From positions 515,001-579,000 of the forward strand of contig NC_089275.1 in assembly GCF_963678975.1 (NCBI RefSeq): a DNA stretch of 64,000 nt, given 5' to 3'. Position numbers and translations under genes: made by a program. Of this stretch, positions 23,706 through 36,400 are shown piece after piece. The DNA comes from Dysidea avara (lineage: Eukaryota; Porifera; Demospongiae; Dictyoceratida; Dysideidae). The notes under the pieces are model-generated. The model was not told the origin of the DNA, did no database searches, and was given only the letters and a program-made list of their open reading frames with translations. Within the stretch, counting starts at the first letter, position 1, and every line of letters begins with the position of its first letter.

Positions 23706-24344
23706 GTTAGTTGAGATAGCATTTTTCAGACTGGTTTTTACTGAAGTTTAGACTTTGTTGTTTGGTAATTCATTGTGGTTACTGTTGTGTAAACAACAAC
23801 ATATTCAACCTCCTTAACTTTTAGTGAGTAGTTAGATTATGGTCACTAAGTAATTCTGTGTACTAGACGGTTGGAATGATGTAATTTAGCAATTTGGCCA
23901 TTGGTCTCTGATAATTTGGCTGTGAATGGGTTATTAATTATTAATAACCCAATTAATTAATTAATAACCGATTGCACTGAACTAACACAACTCATTAGTT
24001 GTATTGTTAATGTTGATGTGTCAATTTAAAGCCACTTCCACTATATTGAAGTGTAATGGAATTATCATGTCATTAACAAATTCCCTTGTCAGTGAGATGG
24101 GTGATGATAGCTCTATAATTGTAAAAGAATTTTATTGATATGGTCAACTTGTGACTGGCATTAAAACTTTCCTGAACAGTATTTCTGCATCAAATATGCC
24201 AGCATAATAAAAGCATAATAGGCTGGAGTGCTATGTCAGCATAATTCTAGTATATTAGGTGGATATTTCAAACTACAGAATTAATTCCATGAAAATAGAT
24301 CAAAACTCCCTAATAGAGCAGTCAGTGGAAACTGCAACAGAGCA

Positions 24345-24425
24345 TGATTATCATGATAAATTAAATTATGCATTTCTGTGCTTGGTCACACAGAAATGCA
24401 TACTTTAATTTATCATGATAATATG
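24345..24425. repeat. AT-rich hairpin
   Basis: ATTATCATGATAAATTAAA and TATGCATTTCTGTG pair with their complements across a loop of about 6-8 bases (CTTGGTCA). The stem is about 35 bp and nearly perfect. Confidence 0.7.
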
Positions 24426-24524
24426 ATTGCATACTATCAGTAATCATGATTCTCACTATCAGTTGTGAATAGTGATGGTTGTACTATGGCTCAGTTCCAA
24501 CTCAAATGCATTATACATACATAC

Positions 24525-26516
24525 ATATACCATTTCACACCTCACTTCAAAGGGAAGAGAAGGTGTATAAGTGGTATAATAGCACTGCTCAGGAATGCAG
24601 TAACGAGAATAGGAGGTAGTTGCTCCATATACTACCTCCTATTCTCATTAATGCATTCCAAGCATTCTCAGAAATCATTTGATTTCTTTGATGAAACTGT
24701 GTGATCTCTCCTTTAATATAGCGACACTTCACAGGATCGATAGTGGGTTTTAGTTTTTGTAAAGTGAGCCAAGGCATAGATCATGGACTTGGGGAAAAAG
24801 ATAGTTCATTGTTTTACTGAATGAAGAAGGTCACAGGTTAGTTTATATTAAACATGTTACGTTCAATAGTCACGTGGGGATGTCCCACAGACACTGGGCG
24901 TAGCGCGCTTAATTGATTTGGCCATTAGTGTTAATAGTATTCACTACTTTAGTTTATTCATGGCTAGTAAAGTAAGTACTTTAGTGTAGTTGAATCGTCT
25001 TTACATTGCCGTTTTGACACCTGGTGCGATGTCACACAAGCGTAGTCACTGGGCGTGGCGCTTAATTGGCTAGGCCATTATAGCGCTGTAAACATATTCA
25101 CTGCTTTAGTTTATTCATGGCTAGTATAGTAAGTACTTTATAGTGCACTTGAGCTTCATTATGAGCTCTTCAGCTCGTATTTGGACTTCCTGTGTTTAAT
25201 TGCGTACCCACAATCGAAGCGATCTGCATGCTCGTGACGATACACTTACGTTCGGCCTCTCAGCAGTGCCTTGTCGTTGCTCTTACGACGTTACCCACAA
25301 TCGAAAGTCACATGGTCCCATATAAATACACTCGCAAAGCATTCCTGCAGTTTCCATGTACACTTGCAGGTGATTAACGCAAGTGGAATATATTAGTTGT
25401 AACATGGGCACTTGTGATTTTCCTGAAATATACACACTAGCACTCGGGCTGCGCCCTCGTGCTCATGTGTATACTTCAGGCAAATCACTCGTGCCCATGT
25501 TACAACTACTACATATACCACTTTCACACCTCACTTCAAAGGGAAGAGAAGATGTATAAGTGGTATAATAGCACTGCTAAGGAATGCAGTAACGAGAATA
25601 GGAGGTAGTATATACAAGTTATATCCCTCCTAGGAGTGATATAACTTGAACCTCCTATTCTCATTAATGCACTCCAAGCATTCTCAGAAATCATTTGATT
25701 TCTTTGATGAAACTGTGTGATCTCCTCTCCTTTAATATAGCGACACTTCACAGGATCGATAGTGGGTTTTAGTTTTTGTGAAGTGAGCCAAGGCATAGAT
25801 CATGGACTTGGGGAAGAAGATAGTTCATTGTTTTACTGAACGAAGAAGGTCACAGGTTAGTTTATATTACACATGTTACATTCAATAGTCACGTGGGGAT
25901 GTCCCACAGACACTGGGTGTAGCGCTTAATTGATATGGCCATTAGTGTTAATAGTATTCACTACTTTAGTTTATTCATGGCTAGTAAAGTAAGTACTTTA
26001 GTGTAGTTGAATCGTCTTTACATTACCGTTTTGACACCTGGCGCGATGTCACACACGCGTAGTGACTGGGCGTGGCGCTTAATTGGCTAGGCCATTATAG
26101 CGCTGTAAACATATTCACTGCTTTAGTTTATTCATGGCTAGTATAGCAAGTACTTTATAGTGCACTTAAGCTTCATTATGAGCTGTTCAGCTCGTATTTG
26201 GGCTTCTTGTGTTTAATTGCGTACCCACAATCGAAGCGATCTGCATGCTCGTGACGATACACTTACGTTTGGCCTCTCAGCAGTGCCTTGTCGTTGCTCT
26301 TACGACGTTATTCACAATCGAAAGTCACATGGTCCCATATAAATACACTCGCAAAGCGTTCCAGCAGTTTCCATGTACACTTGCAGGTGATTCACCCAAG
26401 TGGAATATATTAGTTGTAACATGGGCACTTGTGATTTGCCTGAAATATACACACTCGCACTCGGGCTGCGCCCTCGTGCTCGTGTGTATATTTCAGGCAA
26501 ATCACTCGTGCCCATG
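24525..26516. repeat. Tandem duplication, two copies of about 1 kb
   Basis: Copy 1 is about 24525-25508 and copy 2 about 25509-26516, differing at only a few percent of positions. Each holds the same order: a hairpin on GAGAATAGGAGGTAG/CTACCTCCTATTCTC, a 147-bp open minus-strand segment (MPWLT...ALMRIGG), two internal half-copies with AGTTTATTCATGGCTAGTA, a CGTACCCACAATCGAAGCGA block, and a terminal hairpin with GCACTCGGGCTGCGCCCTCG at its loop. Copy 2 has an additional nested palindrome of about 35 bp (AAGTTATATCCCTCC...) inside the first hairpin. A 200-codon minus-strand open frame (26312-26914) crosses the copy 2 boundary and is probably spurious. Confidence 0.9.
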
Positions 26517-27426
26517 CTCCTTAGATTAATACTCTCTAATAAAACAGTCACTTTGTACTGAAATACTATATATAGGTGAAAATAATTTCTGAAAGCATTT
26601 TGGGAAAAATTTTCAGAAGGCCTACTGAACACAGTCCAGACACTACAGTGGCTAACACATAAGCAAGTATGGCCAACAGCAAAACTCTGCACACTTACAA
26701 AATCTACAAGACACCCTGATTTCTCCATAAAACAACAAGTATAATATTCTATACCCTTCCTGTGTGATGATACATCATCCCAACTAGTAGTTTTTGTATG
26801 TCTCAAAATTTGGATCTTGTAATCCAGGGATGTGACTACACCCATCTCCACATCATGATTATAATTATGTTGCCAGAGATCTGGTGGAATTTTGGGACAC
26901 TTGTATTTCATCACAACATGTATATAGTTAGTTAGAATCTCACTGGTAGATTGTGTTCCTAGTTATTTGAACTATATCACTTGTCTGCACTGCTATTATC
27001 ATCATTATTATTATTAAATACAGAGATAAAGGTATTATGCCTGTGAGTCCTGCTCATTACAATAAACAATTACATTAAGAATAAGTTATCGATCAAAATT
27101 TTACAATTGTCAGTATTGGCATGGCAGACAACAAAGTTTAGTAAATAACTATTACACACGAAGCAATGATGTTAACCTAAACCTTTGCCTGGCTTTAGCT
27201 ACATGTCAGTAACATCACGAATTACGTATCTCATTACATTTGTCCCTCACACACAGCTGCTACACTCCTAGTTGTGGTCTTCTCAACAGGTAAGCTGTTT
27301 TGTATGCACAATCAAGGAAGTGTCCAGGTGAGTAGGTAGTACACTACATGTAGTTGTATGAGGGTGTGTCTTTTAATTGAACATTATTGTTGTCAACAAT
27401 TTAAAACATTATACAGCCACTACAAT
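26517..27426. other. Non-coding stretch downstream of plastin
   Basis: Region between the duplicated block and the plastin 3' end. No coding signature; a short run of ATT/ATC trinucleotides near 26995-27016. Confidence 0.4.
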
Positions 27427-27432
27427 TTATTA
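27427..27432 (-). terminator. Poly(A) signal of the plastin gene
   Basis: AATAAA on the minus strand, 64 bases beyond the plastin stop codon. No closer candidate was seen. Confidence 0.6.
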
Positions 27433-27495
27433 ATATAAAACTCTGTGTTCTAAATGATGAGCACTATAACATCAGTAGTAATAGTAGTCAGGTGA

Positions 27496-30400
27496 TCACT
27501 TCTTGCCAACAGAGCGAGCCATGAGACAGGCAAACACGGTCATTATCATCTTATGCTTGCCTTCCACCAGATCTTCTGGTAGAGCATAAACTCTAGCTCC
27601 AATCTTACGACACATGGAGATGGCATATTTAGCATTACTCATCAAATCCTACAATGAAGTTAAACAGCTTGTAGTGATCAGGTGATCATTTGCTCACCTC
27701 CTCACTGGATGGTGCTACAATCACCACATCATATTTGATGGATCCTGGTTTAATAGAATCAACAATATCAATGACTGGTATACTGGTCTGTATCGCTGCA
27801 TCTTTAAATGATGAGATACGTGACTCCTTCTTGCCAACCTCCAACTACAATAATCAGTTAGTACACAACAACACTATACTACCCACTAACCGTGTGATTA
27901 GCCCATTCTACAATTTCCTTATCTTCAATGGGCTTAGCTGATCCAGCTAGTTTCTGTAACACTGACAATGTGTATGCTCTCATCAGTTGCCACACCACAG
28001 CTACAACAACAATAACAATGGATTAACTGACAATTACAACTTGACAGTAACTATGTAGTATTACAATAACCCCTTCACCTTTGAATTTCTAGGCAGATTC
28101 CAATCTGACCACCATTAATCCCTTAAAATATATAAAGAACCCTTCGTGGGAGGATCAAAGCGATGCCACATATCGTATTGTCCATACAGTACTAATCAAC
28201 TGCATAACTGTACTGTATGAGTCGTACAGTACAGTTATGCAGCTAATTGGGCAAATACAGTACAGTTATGCGGAGAATTTATTTACGGAATGTTATGTAA
28301 ACAACACACTGTAAATCGCTAAAACCAGCCAAACTAATCCTACGAGTTCGTTCTACGGCTAGAAATAAATTGTATAAACACTTACTGATTGTCTGATCAC
28401 AAAGCTTTTTAAACACGACTCCACCAAGACAGCACGATTGATCACATGCGTGACATTGTATATCTCTAAAACTAGCCAAACTAATCCTATTAGTTCGTTC
28501 TACGACTAGAAATAGATTATATGAACACTTACTGATATCCTGATGACCGAAAATCGCAACGGTTTGAGTACTAGAGAAAATAACTCCAAGCCAGATGACC
28601 AGGAAGTACTTGCTTGTATGTACGAAAAATACAGTACTCGGGGGGGGGGGGTGTCTCGAGGCTGTATTTGTCTCTCGACACACCCCCTTGTACTGTATTT
28701 TCCGTACACATGCGCAGTGGTGCTTTAACTCTAACATAAAGAACCCTTCGTGGGAGGATCAAAGCAAGCCATACAGAACACATCTTTTCTATATGTATTA
28801 AAGCATTGCCGCAAGAGCTATACAAAAAATATAGCACGAAGACTGAGCAACATACAAATGTAGCACAACAAACCTACAAAACACAAGCACAAATGCCTAT
28901 TCTACTCCGTGAGTTGACGGTTCTCTACTCCGTGAGTTGACGGTTCTCTACAACAGTTAAAAGCACTCTGGACAGCTGGATGATGTCACCAACATAATAA
29001 CTCAGTGATGAGCAGCTTAGTGCACATAAAATTACTGAGGTTTACTAGTTAACAGGCTTATTGTATATATGCTACAAGGAAGCTGGAACACTAGTAATGA
29101 TGAACAACTAGATTATTAACACTCGGCTGGACTTGACACGTTACAACCAAGGTGTCATGTTAACATAAATTGTGCAGACTCTTGTACAATATTCAGTGTA
29201 CCCAGTAACAGTGAGTATGTGACTATGAGGACCTCAGATCAGACATCTAAGCCGACGTTGTACTCATCACACAAGTTGATCCACCATATATGGTGGCTGT
29301 GACATTTAGAGGGCCAAATTAACACATTTATGATCACTACTATTAAACACTACCATACTTAATTTAGTGCCCACCAAGTGTAAGGGTCTTGTTTCCTTGA
29401 TGGATATCTTCTCCTCCAATTCCTACTACTGAGAACTTCAGCTTCTGAGCCAGCTCAACACAATAGTTACAATTCTCCAATTTCTTCATGGCTCCTCCAA
29501 GTTTCTTAAAGGAATCTTTATCATTCACCTTCTTCCAATCCACAATTCCTGGTTGGATCTTGTCAAATAACTACAGTATTAGTTAAGTCATTTCTAAATA
29601 ATGCACAGCACATACTTTACCTGTATTAACACCAGACCATCCTTCAAATCCTGATACAAGCTACTGACAAATGGGTTCACTCCAAGACTGTTCATCCAGT
29701 TACGGAAAGCTGTATAACAACAGTACGTAAACTTTAAAAGGTTGTATCTCATACACAAATCACCTTTACAGACCAATAGAAGTCCATTTTATAGCCAAAT
29801 ACACTAGTGACACAAAGGCAAGTATTTCAGATGGTTTAAACTGTTTGGGTGCAAGTTTAAATCACCTCAAACTTATCAACAGTTGTCATCATACAGTGTA
29901 AAACATCACCATACTGATCAGTTATTATTGGATCAATTAGTCCCTAAACTACTCTAGTTAACTACTCACTTCTCTCCTCCCTGGTCTCCCCAAAGTCTCC
30001 AAGGTCAAAGTCAGGTAGTCCATCCTCTGGTGGGTCCAGGGCAGGATGGGTGTTGAACATGTTAGCAACAAATGCCAAGTTCAGTCGCTGGTGTCCCTTA
30101 ACTACATCCTTTGGTCTAACAAACTTCCTACAACCAATCTTATCAGCTTGTCTCAACATGGCTTCTGCCCTCTTCTCTGGGTCTTGTACCTGTAAAAAGG
30201 TTAGTGAGAGGAGCATCAAATAGAACATCACCTACCTGTAAAGGAGACCTATCTGTTCCAGCATCAGCAGGTGCTATCTGATCAATAACTATAGTGTAGC
30301 ACTCAGAGTCCTGTATTACATCATATGACATCATCACTACACTCATTGGATAGATCAGTTACATACGAGCAAGAGTGTTTGTGAAATTTCCCTACATTCA

Positions 30401-33400
30401 CTGACAATAGCACTTGTGAAAACAAACACTTTACGACTTGTATGTAACTGGTCTATCATGTTGCCAGTAACCACAGTCTAATCACCTTGATGTCTGATGT
30501 GAAGTTGGATACTCGTCGAGGACTACCAGCCTTAGCTAGTTGATAGTTGAACCATCGAAGCAGAATCTGCTCTGGAGACAAGGCCAGTAAATCTTGTAGT
30601 GTTTCCCCATCTTCCAATAGCACGGCAAGGTTGGGATTGTTTTGGAGGGAAATCTTTGCAAACAATCCGATCTGCAACAAAAAGTATCACATGATGAAAC
30701 AACACCGATACTGCTACACCATCAGTGTTACTGTACAACTGAGACAGCTCTTAGTAAGGCACTGAGTTTGAATGAAGACAACTTAGTACTTGAAAGGGTC
30801 GAGATACTCTAATATAGCAGTCAGGTGTACTAAGCCTACTAAGGGTTAGGCCATTATAAAGAGTACTGCAGCAGAGTACAATATAACGGTCGGTCCTCGG
30901 CCATTTTCCGACCAAGCGATGCTGTTGACCGATCAATGTAGCTGTTGGTCGGCCATTTGTGCCGATCAATTTTTTACAACTGTAATTCTTTATTATTAGT
31001 CTTTATAATATGTAATATTATAGTTATTATTATTGTCGTATCGTTAACTTTCCTTACCGAAGCTATTTAATCACTACGTGAAGTCTCGATCCCGTCGAAG
31101 CTTTGACTCGATGCGCATGCGTAAGCTAGAGCACTGCACCTAGTATTTACCCAAATTATCGATTGTGGGTTACTGTCGATGTTGTGAAGAAGCGATCACT
31201 ACACTGACTACACGAGTGGCGCCTTCCAAGAGAAGAAAAGAAAGTAATGTTTGCGAAGTGGAGGTACGATATTAAGTATAAGATGGCCATTTCGTGGTTA
31301 TAATCTGTAGAGATGCAGTGGCTGGAGAAAGTGGAATGAAAGTCACATGATAAAAGTGTTCTGCACGGAAAGTTCGAGAGTAAGTTTTGATCTATTGCTA
31401 TTCAGAAGAGAAACTTTAGCAATAGCTAGTTGATAATTCAATATGTGCTGACTCAACACCACTTGTAACAAAGCATTTAGCCTAGCTAAGTCTACAAACT
31501 GGCTGTACAATACATTGATTCATAGTTTTTTTTGTAAAATATGTATGCAGCAACACAAATTTTGTACATGTATTACTAATAAACAATTCTCTGTAAAATG
31601 CATGTGCATAAAGTTCAGTGATAAGTAGCTGAAAGTGGTCTCAGATTCAATCTCAGAGTGATCCTTTTTCAAAAATTTCCTGGGGGGGCACGCCCCCAGA
31701 CCCCCTAGAAGGCTTGTGCTTCGCACTGCGGGGTGTGCTTTGCACACTAGGATAGTACACCTCCATCTTACGGCCATGCAATTTCACAAATGGCCAATCA
31801 AATTTACTTTTGATTGGCCATTCTGTCCGAGCAATAATTTTCCCTTATATTGTACACTGTGCAGTATATGGATTAGTAGTGAGTGTTGGGGGAAGAGTCA
31901 AGAGTGTTTAGTTAGCAAGCAAATTAGCTGAGCAGGCACACTCATCTGTAGCTACTAGTTTGAAGGCATTGGAACATGTCAGTTACTGGTCGATGATGAT
32001 GGTCATGTTTCCATGGCAGCTCTCTGTACCAGCTTAGCATTTGGCTAACCATGGGAAGGACGGGCCACACATGTATCAGTATCAGATAGTCCCACAACAG
32101 AGGGGAGTCTTACCAGTCACATGGTGAAGTAAATTTTAAAATGGCAGTATAATGGATGCAACGTACAGTACACAAATCCTCAAAATTTCTAGTGCACTGT
32201 ATACATGTATTCCACGAAAACAGCAGTTTTGTGTATCCAAGTTGGGAGTACCGACATACCCCATTGCCTGTGATACTACTACACAGACAATAACAACGTT
32301 TGAGATGTATCCCACATCCACCAACTTAGAATAACAAATTGTTCGGTCTTTATCATAGTGGCTTGTTATACTACCACCCTCCTCTGAGAGAGGTTTATGA
32401 CTTATCCCACTGGAGCTATTTCCTCACATGACCAGACATCACAATGGTGGGTGACCTCTAGCAAGTATTTCATTAGTATTTTTCTCATGCCTACATCTGG
32501 TGACATTTCTCGAGTTTCTTGAGCCCGAAAGTACAATAGTTACTTCATATGATCAAGTTGCAATCAAGACTACAGAACAACATATCAAACTGTGAAAGGT
32601 AAAGTCAAGAGGTCAATAACAACAAATTACACTGTACATTTTCAGGTTTGAGATAGCTTCGTAGATTGGTCACTGTAAGCCGAGCTGTTGAAACTCTCAC
32701 TTGTTGTCAATGTAACAGTCACACATGAAATTGACCTGGCCACTCTAGACAACAAGTGTTTGAATCTAAGCTCATTCATCTTCTGAGGGATATGCTTTTC
32801 CGGGAGCAACTTTCTCAGTGAAATCTTCATCTTCAGATGATATCTTCTCCTTCAAGAAGGATGTCAAGTGCATCTTCTTATGTGGCGACTGAACTGGAGC
32901 AACATGGATCGAGTCTGCTGACTTATCAATAGAGTTCGAAAGAAAAATGGTAAATTAAAGTAGTGCAGCGGCACTTTCCAAAAAAGTTGACGGTGAACAA
33001 CTATCGAAAATTTGTGAAAATCCCATACAAAAAGTACGGGTAGCAAATGCGGCTCAGACTATAACTCACCGCTACGGGCAGACTTTCTCTCGCCAGTTGT
33101 ACTACCTCCTAGGTAGAAGAAATCACCTCACTGTAAGAAATGCTGATAACTTCGCTATGACTATAACTCACCACTAATGCTACGGGAAGGCTTTCGCTCG
33201 CCAGTTATACTATCTCCTGGGTAGAAGAAGTCACCAAGAAGCGCTGATATTGCCACGCCGTGAATCAATTCGCACTTCATTCACCGTCAAAAGATCACGT
33301 GCTTATTAGAATGTTTTCGGTATGCATAACCTCTATTATTTCATCAACCTTGTAATTTTAAGCCTAATGTCACCCTTCAGCTTGTCATCCAAAAACTTCA

Positions 33401-36400
33401 AGCTATGAAACCTTGGATCAACAGCCTTCAATAGCACTAGTATTTCAGTAGGGTTTAAACAGTCAAGCTCCCATCTTTATTGTAAGGCAACAGAAAACTT
33501 TGTTTCAAACTCCTTAACACAGCAGGAATCATCATTATTGACAGCTTTGTAATCAGCTGATGTACAATTGGCAACATACTAGAAATCAACACATTTTCTT
33601 TACTAAGGAATACCACAGCAACCTCTAGATGCTCTAACACATTTGACATATCCCCAATGTGCTAGTGACACTAGATATCAATACTTACATTCTGTCACAC
33701 TCCCATCAACAAGCACTGCAGTCAGAGGTCACCTGCTAACTCTATATACAATGTACTATCCCATCTAGTAATGCAGGTCTGCTGCAAGTTCCAGACATTG
33801 CTTCATGTTTTCCTCTGAGTTCAGCTGTACTGAAAGTGAGTTACTATCACCTAAAGCTTGTGAATTGGCAGTAATATTCAAGCCTTCCTCAATGTGGTAA
33901 GCAATGTGCAGCAGCACAACTGTAGTTCTGACAATTACCAGTCAGAGTACTGAACACATATCCAATGAACATGAACCACTGATAGCAGGTGCTTCTTCTC
34001 CAATCCATAATCTGCCATCACCTGCTCTGTTGTCTGCCATATGGTGCTTGGAAAATGAAGATGTTGTCAAAACGCAGGTAAATATATATATTTTGCTATA
34101 AAAATGTATAGAAACAAACTGCATGGGTAAAAGTACGCATGCTACATAAAACTTTTATGCATGTTTCAATTGTTTTGTTTTTGTTATGTACTGAAACAAA
34201 GCTCAAATCAACAAAACCTATACACCACCAGATTATCCTGTTCATTGGGAGTAAGAAAATATTTGTTTTGTATTTGTACAGTGTACCGTACGCGAGTTAT
34301 GGGTGCTTATTTACGATGCGGTAGAAATAAATTTACTGTTATCATTTAATTGTTGAAATGGCCTCCTTTGTCCACACAGAAACGCACAGGGAAAACACTG
34401 TGCCTTGAACAATGTGCCAGTTCATGGTGAACAGACTGAGCTAAACCCTATTTTCATTTGTAAACTTCCTTTTTGCCACTTCAGCAAAATGAATATATAG
34501 AGCAGATGGCTTGGTTCAACATAATCCATAAGAGCCTGAAACCATATTGGCAGCTGGCCATGGGCAAACACCACAAACGATCATGTCAGCAATACCCTTT
34601 TTGCATGACTTGATAGAAATGCATTTGATCCTCAGGAGGACACTGGTAAGTCCATGAAGCGTATACTATATGTACTGTGGTATACCAAAATGCACCTGAA
34701 GCGACACTGAACAGTGAAACAATTAAATCATTGCCTTAGCCATTTTCCAACATGTTACGCTTATATCTGAAGGCATCAGTCAGTCAGTCAGTAGAAAATT
34801 CCACTGAATAAAAATAATTCTAGCAAGTGTTTCACGTCATACTGAAGGCACTTATGGGCTTGGTTAAACTGCCAAGACATCATGAAGGTATTGTGAGGCT
34901 GGTTTTGGGGTGATATTTTTGGCCAAGCCTTCATGATACCTATACAATATAATATGACAAAATATACTCTACTGGTAACGGGCAATAAAGGGTGAGTCCA
35001 TCAGAGAATACTGAAAGCTAGGATGCTCAATATAACAATAGTAAAATGCTCTCAAACAATTGCAATATGGTTCAGACATATGAATAGATTCCTAATAGTC
35101 CATTGTCAGATACAGGCAACATATGGAGATTTGTCACTCCAACTTTGGGGAGCCATCTATTACTGTAGGAAAAGACAGCCAGGGGTAGCTAGTCATTGTC
35201 TGAAACCCAACACAGGTATACCCTGAATCTCTCCAGCTCTAGGTTATTTTAATCTCCATTTCCAATCATACACTATGCACACATTATTTAACTAAATTGT
35301 GTTAACAATTTCTATTTACTGCACACCTGCTCCAATATTAACTCATCTTTTGTCAGAATATTAAAGATGTGTAGGAAACACAGGTCAGCAGCTGATAACT
35401 AGGTCTTGCATTGGATTTCTCTGCATTTTTGATCAAGTCAAAATATCCTCAGGTTTGCTGATCATTGCTGATTCAACATTGTCAACAGTCAAGTGTTTAT
35501 TAGGCAAAATTAGATGGGAACCCGTGACTATTCTTTCAAGAGCCATGGGTTCATCCGCTAACAAACATCACTTAAATCAATATATAGCTAGCTGGCTATT
35601 CAGTGCATTTAATTGACACTCCAATTACTGCCAAAACTTGATTCCCTGACAAACTATATGCTAAACGGTTAAACTGTGGAGTGAGCATTAAATGAGATGC
35701 ACACAAAATTGTTCATCTTGTATCTTCACTAAAAATTCTTATCCACCCATCACGTTCTGAAGGGATTATGACTTCAATTGGATGTGGTGTCAAATGTGAA
35801 ATGGCCAAGGAGGAAAATTCTAAATTAAACTTTACACCATATGCCTGCCTACAATTTTAACACTACTGGACTCTACAATGGCTCCTTTCACCATAAAAAC
35901 TTTGCCACACTTTTATGATCTACTTTAGACATACACGCATACTCAGGGTTTTTGCTAAACCAATTTCAGGAAACCATGTGGGAGCACTTGGTTTAAAATA
36001 AAATATGAGGCACCACCACTAACAAACAAAATTGACTGAATTCCAACAAGAACGTGAAACTAATGTACTAAACTCCTCACATCACTGTAGACGCAGACTT
36101 GTTTGCATTTACTACCAGTAAATAACAATACAGCAAACAATAACAGAACATCAGTATTTATTCTAAATAATGCCCAGTTGCATAATACAGTCGTGGTATC
36201 ACTGTAGCTTTCTATAGTGAATTACAATATACACAATAGTGCTAAACTACACAACTTAGTCAAGAACTAATTTGTATATAATTTTTGTAGTCTAAGCACA
36301 CTATTCAGCAAAGCATTCTAATAAATTCAAGCAAGTATTTATTCAAAGTACTAAGTGAATCAGTACATAAGTTAACGACATTAGAATCAAGCAAGTAAGG

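Noticed and set aside
26312-26914. 200-codon minus-strand open frame
   Set aside because: It runs across the end of the tandem duplication and its hairpin into unrelated sequence, and the frame is not mirrored in copy 1.
28279-28837. Several 60-150-codon minus-strand frames
   Set aside because: They overlap each other in different frames across a duplicated and hairpin-bearing plastin intron; none carries a plastin motif.
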